From Pseudoalteromonas luteoviolacea NCIMB 1944 (GTDB lineage Bacteria; Pseudomonadota; Gammaproteobacteria; Enterobacterales; Alteromonadaceae), in NCBI RefSeq assembly GCF_001625565.1, contig NZ_AUXS01000016.1:124001-188000 (forward strand): 64,000 nucleotides of DNA. Direction: 5' to 3'. Both the position numbers and the translations under genes were made by a program. The notes under the pieces are model-generated. The model saw only the letters and a program-made list of their open reading frames with translations. It was not told where the DNA came from and did no database searches. Shown piece by piece: positions 51,500 to 58,849 of this stretch (positions within the stretch are counted from its first letter, which is position 1; each line of letters starts with the position of its first letter).

Positions 51500-52105
51500 C
51501 TAGCCAAACTCACGTGCTTTTTTATAGGCAGTTCGGTCCTGAATGCGAGCAAGATATGATTGGATATTGGGCCTATTTTCCAACAGTCCTAAACTGCCCG
51601 CTATCTCTAAAGATATCGTCATCATGATATCTGCCGCGCTAAACATAGCGCCAGCGAAATAAGTGCGCTGCGCTAGAATTGAATCGATATAGCTCAAATC
51701 TAAATTAAGCTCTTTGGTAATATATCCATCTAAGGGCGCATCTCCAGAGCGAGTTTCCATTTGCATAAGTAAATGGGTGATCACAGGCAGCGCCAACGAC
51801 CCTTCGGCAAAATGCATCCACTCCAAATAGGCATAATAATCACTGCTTTGTTTATCTGGGCGTAGATCGTTTTTACCTTGGTCAAGGATATACTCCAATA
51901 TAGCGCCAGACTCGCAAATTATATGGCCGTTGTGCTCTATTATCGGTGCCTTATTCAGAGGGTGGATCTTGCCAAGACTAGTAGGTGCCAGTTTAGTGGT
52001 TTCATCACGCAGATGTTGTACCACATGATATGGCATAGCCAGCTCCTCTAATAACCAAATAACGCGCGTTGAACGGGATGCATTCAAATGGTGAACGGTT
52101 ATCAT
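51500..52105 (-). CDS. Glutathione S-transferase
   Basis: The 201-residue protein has the GST thioredoxin-like N-domain ('ITVHHLNASRSTRVIWLLEELAMPYHVV', 'LNKAPIIEHNGHIICESGAILEYI' with the conserved ES glutathione contact) and an all-helical C-domain ending 'RPNIQSYLARIQDRTAYKKA'. 'S-R-S-T-R' near the start supplies the likely glutathione-activating Ser. It follows the DJ-1/PfpI gene after 35 bases, suggesting one stress-response operon divergent from a LysR regulator. Confidence 0.93.
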   Translation of the reverse strand: MITVHHLNASRSTRVIWLLEELAMPYHVVQHLRDETTKLAPTSLGKIHPLNKAPIIEHNGHIICESGAILEYILDQGKNDLRPDKQSSDYYAYLEWMHFAEGSLALPVITHLLMQMETRSGDAPLDGYITKELNLDLSYIDSILAQRTYFAGAMFSAADIMMTISLEIAGSLGLLENRPNIQSYLARIQDRTAYKKAREFG

Positions 52106-52140
52106 TAATTAATTCCCTATCAATTTCGACATACACTAAC

Positions 52141-52815
52141 CTAGCGTGCGATTTTACTCACTAGTAACTCACCAACAGCATGCGCACTGGCTGGGTTTTG
52201 CCCAGTGATCAGCCTGTCATCTTCGATTACGAAACTCTGCCAAGGTTGCACTTTGTTAAACTGGGCAGCCTTTCGCGTTAAAGATTCTTCAAGTAAAAAA
52301 GGAATGTCTTCAATAGTGCCAAAGTCCACTTCTTCTTCTCGGGTAAAAGACGTGACTTTTTTATCTGCTAGCAATAACTCACCAGAACTCAAAGTGATCG
52401 GTAAGAGCGCGGCAGGCCCATGACATACCGCAGCTATGATGCCGCCATTTTCATAATGCGTGGCAGCTAAAGAAGCCATCACCTTATCTTCGGCGAGATC
52501 GTTTAGTAAACCAAAACCACCGGGATAAAAAATAGCGTCATAGGATTCAATATCGAGTTTAGAGATGACCAACGTATTATTAACTTTATCCATGAAATCA
52601 GGATTTGAGAGTACGTCAGTGTTAACTTGGTCATCTTCGATATCAGTACCATACAGTGGCGCTTTGCCACCTGAGAGGGAAGCGATATCAAAGCCGATAT
52701 TGTGAGCATTTAGAATAGCGACAACATGTGTCAACTCAGGTGCATAGGTGCCATTTGGCTGATCTGTGCTACCTAATGTTGGGTGATTTGTTACAGGGAT
52801 CAAAACTTTTTTCAT
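52141..52815 (-). CDS. DJ-1/PfpI superfamily protein (Hsp31-like)
   Basis: The 224-residue protein has the class I glutamine amidotransferase-like fold with nucleophile elbow 'AAVCHGPAALL' (C131), 'DAIFYPGGFGLLNDLAED', 'GLISGQNP'-type end ('LITGQNPASA') and N-terminal 'KVLIPVTNHP'. This is the Hsp31/YhbO-like glyoxalase or chaperone group, which handles methylglyoxal damage. Co-directional with GST and divergent from LysR, it fits a glutathione/aldehyde stress cluster. Confidence 0.92.
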   Translation of the reverse strand: MKKVLIPVTNHPTLGSTDQPNGTYAPELTHVVAILNAHNIGFDIASLSGGKAPLYGTDIEDDQVNTDVLSNPDFMDKVNNTLVISKLDIESYDAIFYPGGFGLLNDLAEDKVMASLAATHYENGGIIAAVCHGPAALLPITLSSGELLLADKKVTSFTREEEVDFGTIEDIPFLLEESLTRKAAQFNKVQPWQSFVIEDDRLITGQNPASAHAVGELLVSKIAR

Positions 52816-52903
52816 CTCAATTGACCTTTAGCTTTTGTTATCTCGATAAGTACTTTATATTTTTTCTGAATAAATGATAATTAGTTAAATTGGTTAAACA
52901 CTT

Positions 52904-52917
52904 TTGCTAATTAGCAA
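52904..52917. promoter_or_regulatory. Perfect palindrome TTGCTAATTAGCAA, likely LysR operator
   Basis: A 14-base perfect palindrome in the 146-base divergent gap, 45 bases before the LysR ATG and 89 bases before the DJ-1 gene ATG. This is where a LysR-type regulator would bind to control both genes. Confidence 0.6.
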
Positions 52918-52961
52918 TAATAGTAGACACTCATGAATACGTGGTAAAAAGTGGAGTCCAA

Positions 52962-53837
52962 ATGGATAGTTTTGAGGGTATCTTTGAATTTGTCGCAGTT
53001 GCAGAAAGCGGCGGGTTTTCCTCTGCGGCTAAAGTGCTCAATTGCAGTACAAGTCATATCAGTCGGCAAGTTGCTCGATTAGAGCAACGAGTTGGGTGTA
53101 GTTTATTTGCACGTACAACAAGGCAGATAAACCTCACAGAAAACGGGACATTTTACTATCAACAAAGCAAACAGTTGATCACAGGCTTACAGCAAGCAAA
53201 CGAGCAATTAGCACAGCAACAATTTAACCTCAGTGGCACACTCAGAGTAAGCGCAGCAGGTGGATTTGCCGAAAACTATATTGCGCCAGCCCTTATGGAG
53301 TTTGCGAAACTGCACCCCGAGCTATCTATCGACATTGATTTTAATAGTCGCATGGTTAACTTTGTTGAAGATGGTATAGATTTCGCTATTCGCTATGGTG
53401 AACTCAATGACTCAAATCTGATCGCACGTAAACTGGTGAGCCGTTCAATGATGGCAGTGGCCAGCCCTGCCTATTTAAAAGAATATGGCACCCCTACTCA
53501 CCCCTTGCAGTTAAAACAACACAACTGCGTAATCGCCAACAACGATAACTGGGTATTTCAGATTGACGGCACTAAACACACAATAAAAGTGAAGGGCAAT
53601 TGGCGCAGCAATAATGCCAACGTGGTAGTGTCTGCCTGTGTAGCAGGGTTAGGCATTGCTTACATGCCTCAGCGCACATTTGATAGTGCGCTATCAGAGC
53701 ACACCCTCACACCTGTACTGGCGCCTTTTTGGAGTTCTGGTGCCACCAGCTGGATAGTCTATCAGAACCGTCAATTTCAGCCCCTCAGAACGCGGCTTGC
53801 AATAGAATTCTTGCTCAAGTACTTTGAGCATTATTAA
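52962..53837 (+). CDS. LysR family transcriptional regulator
   Basis: 291 residues from ATG 52962 (GTGGAG ahead of it; the frame's GTG at 52941 is rejected). N-terminal winged helix-turn-helix: 'FEFVAVAESGGFSSAAKVLNCSTSHISRQVARLEQRVGCSLFARTTRQINLTENG'. The C-terminal effector domain begins about residue 88 ('SGTLRVSAAGGFAENYIAPALMEFAKLHPELSIDIDF'). It belongs to the CrgA/DcdA-like subgroup that often controls adjacent oxidoreductases. Divergent DJ-1 and GST genes are the likely targets, with a palindrome between. Confidence 0.92.
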   Translation: MDSFEGIFEFVAVAESGGFSSAAKVLNCSTSHISRQVARLEQRVGCSLFARTTRQINLTENGTFYYQQSKQLITGLQQANEQLAQQQFNLSGTLRVSAAGGFAENYIAPALMEFAKLHPELSIDIDFNSRMVNFVEDGIDFAIRYGELNDSNLIARKLVSRSMMAVASPAYLKEYGTPTHPLQLKQHNCVIANNDNWVFQIDGTKHTIKVKGNWRSNNANVVVSACVAGLGIAYMPQRTFDSALSEHTLTPVLAPFWSSGATSWIVYQNRQFQPLRTRLAIEFLLKYFEHY

Positions 53838-53920
53838 GTTAAAGAGTCTGATAATGCTTTAAAGTTATATACTTACGTTTTCGGATTATTGCCTAATTCA
53901 ACACAAAATACGGTACACCT

Positions 53921-55123
53921 ATGAGCAATTTAGTTAATTATGAATTCCCACCTCCTCGCTCTTGGGAGCAGTTTGAAGAACTCTGTGCAGATCTTTTTGA
54001 GTATATGTGGAATGCACCGAATTTAGTTCGACATGGCCGTGCGGGACAAGCTCAACAAGGGGTTGATATAGTCTCAGCACGCGGTGGGATCTACCCTGTT
54101 GGATTGCAATGCAAGAAAAAGTCTAAATGGCCTGTTAGCCGTTTAACTGAAAAAGAAGTAAAAAAAGAAATTGCGGCGGCAGAAACATTTGAACCCGCTT
54201 TAAAAGAATACTATATCCTCACGACTGCACCAGCGGACGCTAAAATCGAAAAATTTATACGCCAATACAATAAGCAAACCAAATCATTTAGTGTCATTGT
54301 CTTATTTTGGTCCGAAATCGTCCGAAAAGTGTCTATGTGCCCTGAAGTCGCGGCGAAACATTTTCCGCTCGCGTCTAATGGTACAGAGCACACACCTCTA
54401 TTGGCCAGTTGGGGCACCAAAAATGGGCTGCTTAGATCAACCGGAAAAGAATGGATACTATCAGCAAATGAAGCCGTCGAAGATTTGAAAGATCACCCAA
54501 ATGGCCGTATCGCTATAGCGCAAGATGAGTCAAAAAAATTAAAACAAAAGCTATCTAGGCTCCAGTATCAAACTGAAACTAACGCGGAAATACGCCAAAA
54601 AAAGCTCAAAATACGACGTAAATTACGTGTCATGGGCAATCGTGAAGCGGATATTCAATCTACTATCAAGTTTATATTTTCACATGATACGCTACGATTC
54701 TATTTATTTGAGCGCGATGAATCTGACTTGCAAGCGGCCGTGGTATTTAAAGCGCTTATTGAGTCGAGGTTGTTATCAAGTGAGATAAAGCAGACAGATC
54801 AAAAAATTAGGCTTAGGCCACCATCACCAGAGAAATTAGCAGGCCCATTTATTGAACACAGCGTCGCACAAAGTGATATTGCCATTAATATTCCTTACCC
54901 TGACTATGAAAAATTGATGGAAAAGGAAGTATCTTTTTACAAACACTACGGTAATCATATGTGCAAAGTGGTCAGCGAGCTTCCCAAAGAGATACGCTGG
55001 AAATATGCGCTCCCCGCTCTTATTAAAAGAATCGAACGCATTATGTCTGAAGATAAAAAATCAATCGACGAGCTAGAAATGGCAGGATACTTAGATCTAC
55101 ACGCTTGGACCTATCAGGAATAA
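53921..55123 (+). CDS. Mrr-like PD-(D/E)XK nuclease protein, probable defence gene
   Basis: The 400-residue protein has an N-terminal (about 1-140) PD-(D/E)XK fold: 'WEQFEELCADLFEYMW' with conserved E19/E20, 'GVDIVSARGG' with D49, and 'GLQCKKKS' with Q63 and K65, matching the Mrr-type D...QxK site. This N-terminal type is found fused to NTPase or other sensing domains in anti-phage proteins. The C-terminal 250 residues are basic and helical from about 185 to 245, with no ATPase motifs, and may sense a signal. No toxin partner or methylase is adjacent. It has its own promoter and is convergent with a 2OG-Fe oxygenase gene. Confidence 0.7.
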   Translation: MSNLVNYEFPPPRSWEQFEELCADLFEYMWNAPNLVRHGRAGQAQQGVDIVSARGGIYPVGLQCKKKSKWPVSRLTEKEVKKEIAAAETFEPALKEYYILTTAPADAKIEKFIRQYNKQTKSFSVIVLFWSEIVRKVSMCPEVAAKHFPLASNGTEHTPLLASWGTKNGLLRSTGKEWILSANEAVEDLKDHPNGRIAIAQDESKKLKQKLSRLQYQTETNAEIRQKKLKIRRKLRVMGNREADIQSTIKFIFSHDTLRFYLFERDESDLQAAVVFKALIESRLLSSEIKQTDQKIRLRPPSPEKLAGPFIEHSVAQSDIAINIPYPDYEKLMEKEVSFYKHYGNHMCKVVSELPKEIRWKYALPALIKRIERIMSEDKKSIDELEMAGYLDLHAWTYQE

Positions 55124-55133
55124 ATAGGCTTAT

Positions 55134-55478
55134 TTATCGCCGTACCCAACCAATGCTGAGTAAAAGGCGCTCACCCTGCTCTACTTTGGAAACGGCGTGT
55201 ACACACAGATCAGGACGAAAAAGTTTGATTCGTTCAGACTCAAAAATGGGCGAATGACATATAAACTCGCCTCCTTTTTGGGCTTTTTTCAGCACTATAT
55301 TAAGCCGGTAGTGACGTCCTTTATTGACCTTATCTGTATGCTCTGGTACTTCACACCCTTGTGGGAACCTCAAAAGATAAACATCAAACTTAATAGGCCA
55401 ATATGCCCCCATCAGGAGCATTTTATGATACCCGGACTTTTGTCGCCCTACTTGCCATTTAAATAACTGATTAAGCAA
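55134..55478 (-). CDS. 2OG-Fe(II) oxygenase-like protein (TTG start)
   Basis: The 114-residue protein starts at TTG 55478, supported by AGGAG at 55485-55489 six bases ahead. It has the 2-oxoglutarate oxygenase metal motif HTD (H47, D49) in 'VPEHTDKV', and the distal His H94 in 'CVHAVSKVEQGERLLLSIGWVRR', where the Arg after it binds 2-oxoglutarate. 'GRHYRLNIVLKKAQKGGEFICHSPI' supplies the core strands. It is a minimal double-stranded beta-helix protein; substrates are unknown. It is convergent with the nuclease-like gene. Confidence 0.8.
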   Translation of the reverse strand: MLNQLFKWQVGRQKSGYHKMLLMGAYWPIKFDVYLLRFPQGCEVPEHTDKVNKGRHYRLNIVLKKAQKGGEFICHSPIFESERIKLFRPDLCVHAVSKVEQGERLLLSIGWVRR

Positions 55479-55484
55479 TTTTTT

Positions 55485-55489
55485 CTCCT
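55485..55489 (-). promoter_or_regulatory. Ribosome site fixing the TTG start of the 2OG oxygenase
   Basis: AGGAG on the minus strand, six bases before the TTG; no ATG or GTG offers a comparable site. Confidence 0.6.
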
Positions 55490-55775
55490 ATAACACTGAG
55501 TCCAAAGTACAGGAAATAACAGAGAAATTTAAGTAAAAAAGAGAAAGGGAGTTAAATAAGAATGTCAGCTTCTAACCTTTTACGCATAGAAGCATATCAT
55601 CATCGAATAAGTTACTTCTAGACGCTTTTACAATACATACATCATATAAAATAAGAATAGAGTTCCGATTGATTCCTATTCATTTCCTCAACAATTAAGA
55701 GATTTAGATTAAAATTTAGTGGATAAGGAAATTTAAGTACATGTATCATTAAAGGTGCCACACTAAATATACCGT

Positions 55776-55813
55776 TTTAAAAAGCAATACGGAGTGGCAT
55801 ATCACACCACTCC
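55776..55813 (-). terminator. Terminator of the secreted alpha/beta hydrolase gene
   Basis: GGAGTGG (55791-55797) and CCACTCC (55807-55813) with a 9-base loop; on the minus strand a TTTTTAAAA tract follows. It lies 20 bases past the stop. Confidence 0.75.
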
Positions 55814-55833
55814 ACATCCATTAAAACACTCTA

Positions 55834-57213
55834 TTAGTTTGCCTTTCTAATTTCTTTTATAAGATTGTTTTTATGATAGCTAAAGTTAGTGTGGCTTAAG
55901 TTAGCACCATTTACAGCATAAACTTTGTTAAAAGGTGTTGACGCTGAGTTTGGATTAAATGGCGAGAATAAATCATTGCTATTCAAATCAAGTGCACTGG
56001 CTGTCGTAATGAACGTTGGCGCTTTGTTGCTTGCTAACAAATTATTGGTTACACGGCGAATATTTCCGTTCCCATCAAAAAACTGCTTTAACAAACCACC
56101 TGTCACAGAATATGAACCTGGTGCATCATCAAACAGGTGTGAGATATAATAGTGTCCAGCTTTATATTTACTGCGAATATCCATAGATTTCAATGTATAA
56201 TAGGTATCACCATATACAGAGTAATTCACTTCAAACCTAGCCATCTGCGCATTGAGTGGTAAACTTGCTCGAGTACCTGTATAACTCCCATTTGAAAATG
56301 CAACATTATAAGTAGACGGGTACCCTTCGCTTCTTAAGTTTCTAAAATATTGATTGCTGTCTTTCCCTGTTATCAGCAGCTTAGCGGCTATTCCCTCTGT
56401 CAAACTACTATACATTCTGCGCGCATTGTCTCTTGCTCGTTTACATGAACTTGACCAAGAACAACCTCTGGCATCTTCAAGGCGCCCTTTAATTCGGCCA
56501 ATTGTTTCGGTAATAGTATAAGGAATGTTTGCACCTTTATGGGGGGCATCTATTGAAATGTAATTAAAAAACTGATGATTAAAGCCTGTTGATTCAAACA
56601 GATTCAATGCTTGCTTAGCGAGCACTCCTCCATAGCTGTATCCCACCATTGTGCTTTGATAATTCCCTTGTTTTAGCTTAGTTTCAATAAAGTGGATTAA
56701 TTGAGCATTCTCGACCATTAGGTCATCACTAATATTTGCATAGTCAAGAAAAACTATATCTCGCCCTTCATTGAGAAGAGGTTTAAACACATCTCTTAGC
56801 CTATAATCACTCCAGTATTTACTAAATTCATTTTCACTGGCGGTAATTCCATCTACCGTCGTATTTAGCCCTTTGACAAAATATACTGGCTTATCAAAAA
56901 CGCCATCTTTCGATTTTACGATATGTGCCTTTATCTTACTAACATCATAACACCATGTACCACGCATTTCAGGACATACGTCGTTGGTACTATACGATAA
57001 ATCAAGTCGGTCTGAGTTTTGTACTCTATATTTCTCATTTTCTGACACAGATATATTTGGAGCATACCACCTAGGGAACGGTTCACGGTCCCACCAAACC
57101 ATACCCTGATTATAATCAATGGTGCTAAGTGGATAACCCTCTATTGTACTGGAGTATGCCGATTGAGATAGAAAAGATAATGCGATTAATGATAAAGCTT
57201 TTGTTTTATTCAT
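55834..57213 (-). CDS. Secreted alpha/beta hydrolase (lipase/esterase-like)
   Basis: The 459-residue protein has a signal peptide (about 1-21, ending 'SAYSS') and a serine-hydrolase elbow 'VGYSYGGVLAKQ' with nucleophile S193; 'PVYFVKGLNTTVDG' is the oxyanion strand and 'ISIDAPHKGANIP' the strand after the elbow, as in PGAP1/lipase-like proteins. Acid and His are not certain; candidates include the 'HTNFSYHKNNL' C-terminus. Six or more Cys including 'CSWSSSCKRA' suggest disulphides. It may act on lipids or polyesters outside the cell. It stands alone with AT-rich flanks. Confidence 0.75.
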   Translation of the reverse strand: MNKTKALSLIALSFLSQSAYSSTIEGYPLSTIDYNQGMVWWDREPFPRWYAPNISVSENEKYRVQNSDRLDLSYSTNDVCPEMRGTWCYDVSKIKAHIVKSKDGVFDKPVYFVKGLNTTVDGITASENEFSKYWSDYRLRDVFKPLLNEGRDIVFLDYANISDDLMVENAQLIHFIETKLKQGNYQSTMVGYSYGGVLAKQALNLFESTGFNHQFFNYISIDAPHKGANIPYTITETIGRIKGRLEDARGCSWSSSCKRARDNARRMYSSLTEGIAAKLLITGKDSNQYFRNLRSEGYPSTYNVAFSNGSYTGTRASLPLNAQMARFEVNYSVYGDTYYTLKSMDIRSKYKAGHYYISHLFDDAPGSYSVTGGLLKQFFDGNGNIRRVTNNLLASNKAPTFITTASALDLNSNDLFSPFNPNSASTPFNKVYAVNGANLSHTNFSYHKNNLIKEIRKAN

Positions 57214-57785
57214 ACGTTGTCCTTACGAATTAAATTTATAAACTGAGCATAAAACACTCACCACAACGACGCGTAAAAAACCGGTAAATTTAAATTTATT
57301 TAAAATAAACATTAAAGAAATGTTTATTGATGCAAAAATCAAAACTTACAAAAAAAGGAAAATAAAAATCCTAACTAAGTATATAGAAACATATTGATTT
57401 CACCTTAACCCCCTTAAGATTCATAAAAAAGCACTTTACAACCATCCACGAACAACCCTGCCATATAGATAAAAACTAAAGACAATTATAAAAATCACAA
57501 TAGAAAAAATCCGACATCAACACTGAGTATATGATTAAAAAAACAGAAGCAACACTCACAAAAACAACTTAAGAAATAAAAAATTCCACACTATTTATGT
57601 ATAAAATTAAAATAATAAAATCATTCCATAAATAAAAAGATCAATCTTAATATTCTCTTCAGTTATGACCATTGACACCGTCATATCAAATGCTGAAGCA
57701 TATCTTTGCCGGCGCCCATTGAATATATGAAAGGTGAACTAGATATATTAGCGATAAAAATTGGGCAATGAGGTTTGGTTTGTAA
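57214..57785. other. Very AT-rich intergenic region with remnant of an MBL gene
   Basis: About 570 bases. The first 440 hold no gene or repeat. From about 57665 to 57785 short frames in shifting phases ('MTIDTVISNAEAYL', 'NEVWFVM') look like pieces of the MBL-fold gene whose C-terminal end is at 57786-58076. Confidence 0.4.
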
Positions 57786-58076
57786 TGTAGAGGCCATAGC
57801 AATTTAGGATACAAAGCCGATGTTGAGTTTGTCAGAGACTATATTATTGATGTACAAAATTTTATTCGCCAAGGGTTGCAAAACGCAGACTTTGCAAAAC
57901 ACTTTAAAGGGGAGTCACCTTTTAGCTGGTATGCCGGATACACTAATGAAATCATTGACTTTGCATATCAGCAGATGGCCAAAAAATACCGTGAAGGCAG
58001 AGAGGAAGAGTTTGATATAGTCGCACACTCTCATGTTAGAGTCATGTTCTGGGCGATGTTCGCAAGAGCATTGTGA
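57786..58076 (+). pseudogene. Remnant of an MBL-fold hydrolase gene (C-terminal part)
   Basis: An open stretch without an ATG start encodes 'GHSNLGYKADVEFVRDYIID' then 'VQNFIRQGLQ' and 'FSWYAGYTNEIIDFAYQQM', the pattern of the C-terminal part of MBL-fold hydrolases ('GHg..g...Dv...rdYi.dl...v....G'). Immediately upstream, 'NEVWFVM' sits in another frame, so a one-base shift appears to have broken the gene at the strand before GHS. The end 'IVAHSHVRVMFWAMFARAL' may be foreign. The upstream metal motif HxHxDH is absent, so no active enzyme can be made. Confidence 0.6.
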
Positions 58077-58175
58077 TCACCTAAAGCATGGCGTTAGCTT
58101 CAGTGAATACAAGCCGCTCTCCCCTTTCGGTTATATGGTCAGTTAAATCACACTAAGCCAATAATGTTCTTGTCA

Positions 58176-58562
58176 CTAGGTCACTTCATAGAGCTCTAGT
58201 GGCAATCCATCCGGATCTTGGAAAAAAGTAAACTTATTACCGGTATATTCATCCACCCTAACAGGCTCAGTAGACACCCCCTGTTCATTCAGAGCTAAAA
58301 TTGTGGCTTCAATATCGACTACTTTAAATGCGAGATGGCGAAGCCCAGCAGCTTCAGGCCTACTTGGTCGCTCAGGCGGTTCAGGGAAAGAAAACAGCTC
58401 AATTTGACTGCCATCTTCCAGTACTAAGTCAAGTTTATACGAATCCCTTTCCTGTCGATAGTTTTCAGCAACTATAGTAAAACCAAGTACTTCGGTGTAA
58501 AACGCTTTGGATTTTTTATAATCTGAGCATATAACCGCCACGTGATGAAAGCCCTTTAACAT
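58176..58562 (-). CDS. yaeR: VOC family protein YaeR
   Basis: 128 residues from ATG 58562, preceded by GAGGTGG; the frame is open a further 90 codons but that part is hydrophobic nonsense unlike the family. The sequence follows E. coli YaeR closely: 'HHVAVICSDYKKSKAFYTEVLGF', 'RQERDSYKLDLVLEDG', 'IELFSFPEPPERPSRPEAAGLRHLAFKV' and the end 'FFQDPDGLPLELYE'. It is a single-VOC-domain metal-binding protein of the glyoxalase fold; its substrate is not known. Stands alone, divergent from the carboxypeptidase gene. Confidence 0.93.
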   Translation of the reverse strand: MLKGFHHVAVICSDYKKSKAFYTEVLGFTIVAENYRQERDSYKLDLVLEDGSQIELFSFPEPPERPSRPEAAGLRHLAFKVVDIEATILALNEQGVSTEPVRVDEYTGNKFTFFQDPDGLPLELYEVT

Positions 58563-58849
58563 ATTATCTACCACCTCATGAAAGTTTATAGTTAGTGTTA
58601 CGCTATCATGGATATGATAGCAAAAAATAGACCTCGCTGAAGTAACAGCTGGTTCCTTGTTTATTATAAATCTTTTAATACACATAAAAACAAAAAATGA
58701 CACAAAAAAAGAAGAAAAACACCTTAACAACATAAACTTAAAAACCTTAAAACCGAAAAAAACAAAGGAAGACCGAGCTATATACTTAACAATAAAAATA
58801 TGAAAGGATGGATAAAGAGAGTAAAAAAACAATTATAAAAGGACATTAA

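Larger units (their letters stand above)
55479..55833. other. Intergenic region with hydrolase terminator
   Basis: 355 AT-rich bases holding the promoter of the oxygenase gene at one end and the terminator of the alpha/beta hydrolase gene at 55776-55813. No gene was seen. Confidence 0.5.

Noticed and set aside
57820-58020. 66-codon plus frame overlapping the MBL remnant.
   Set aside because: Different phase from the family-like frame; no homology.
58563-58832. 90-codon N-terminal extension of YaeR.
   Set aside because: Hydrophobic and unlike the family; the ATG at 58562 has a good ribosome site and gives the exact YaeR length.
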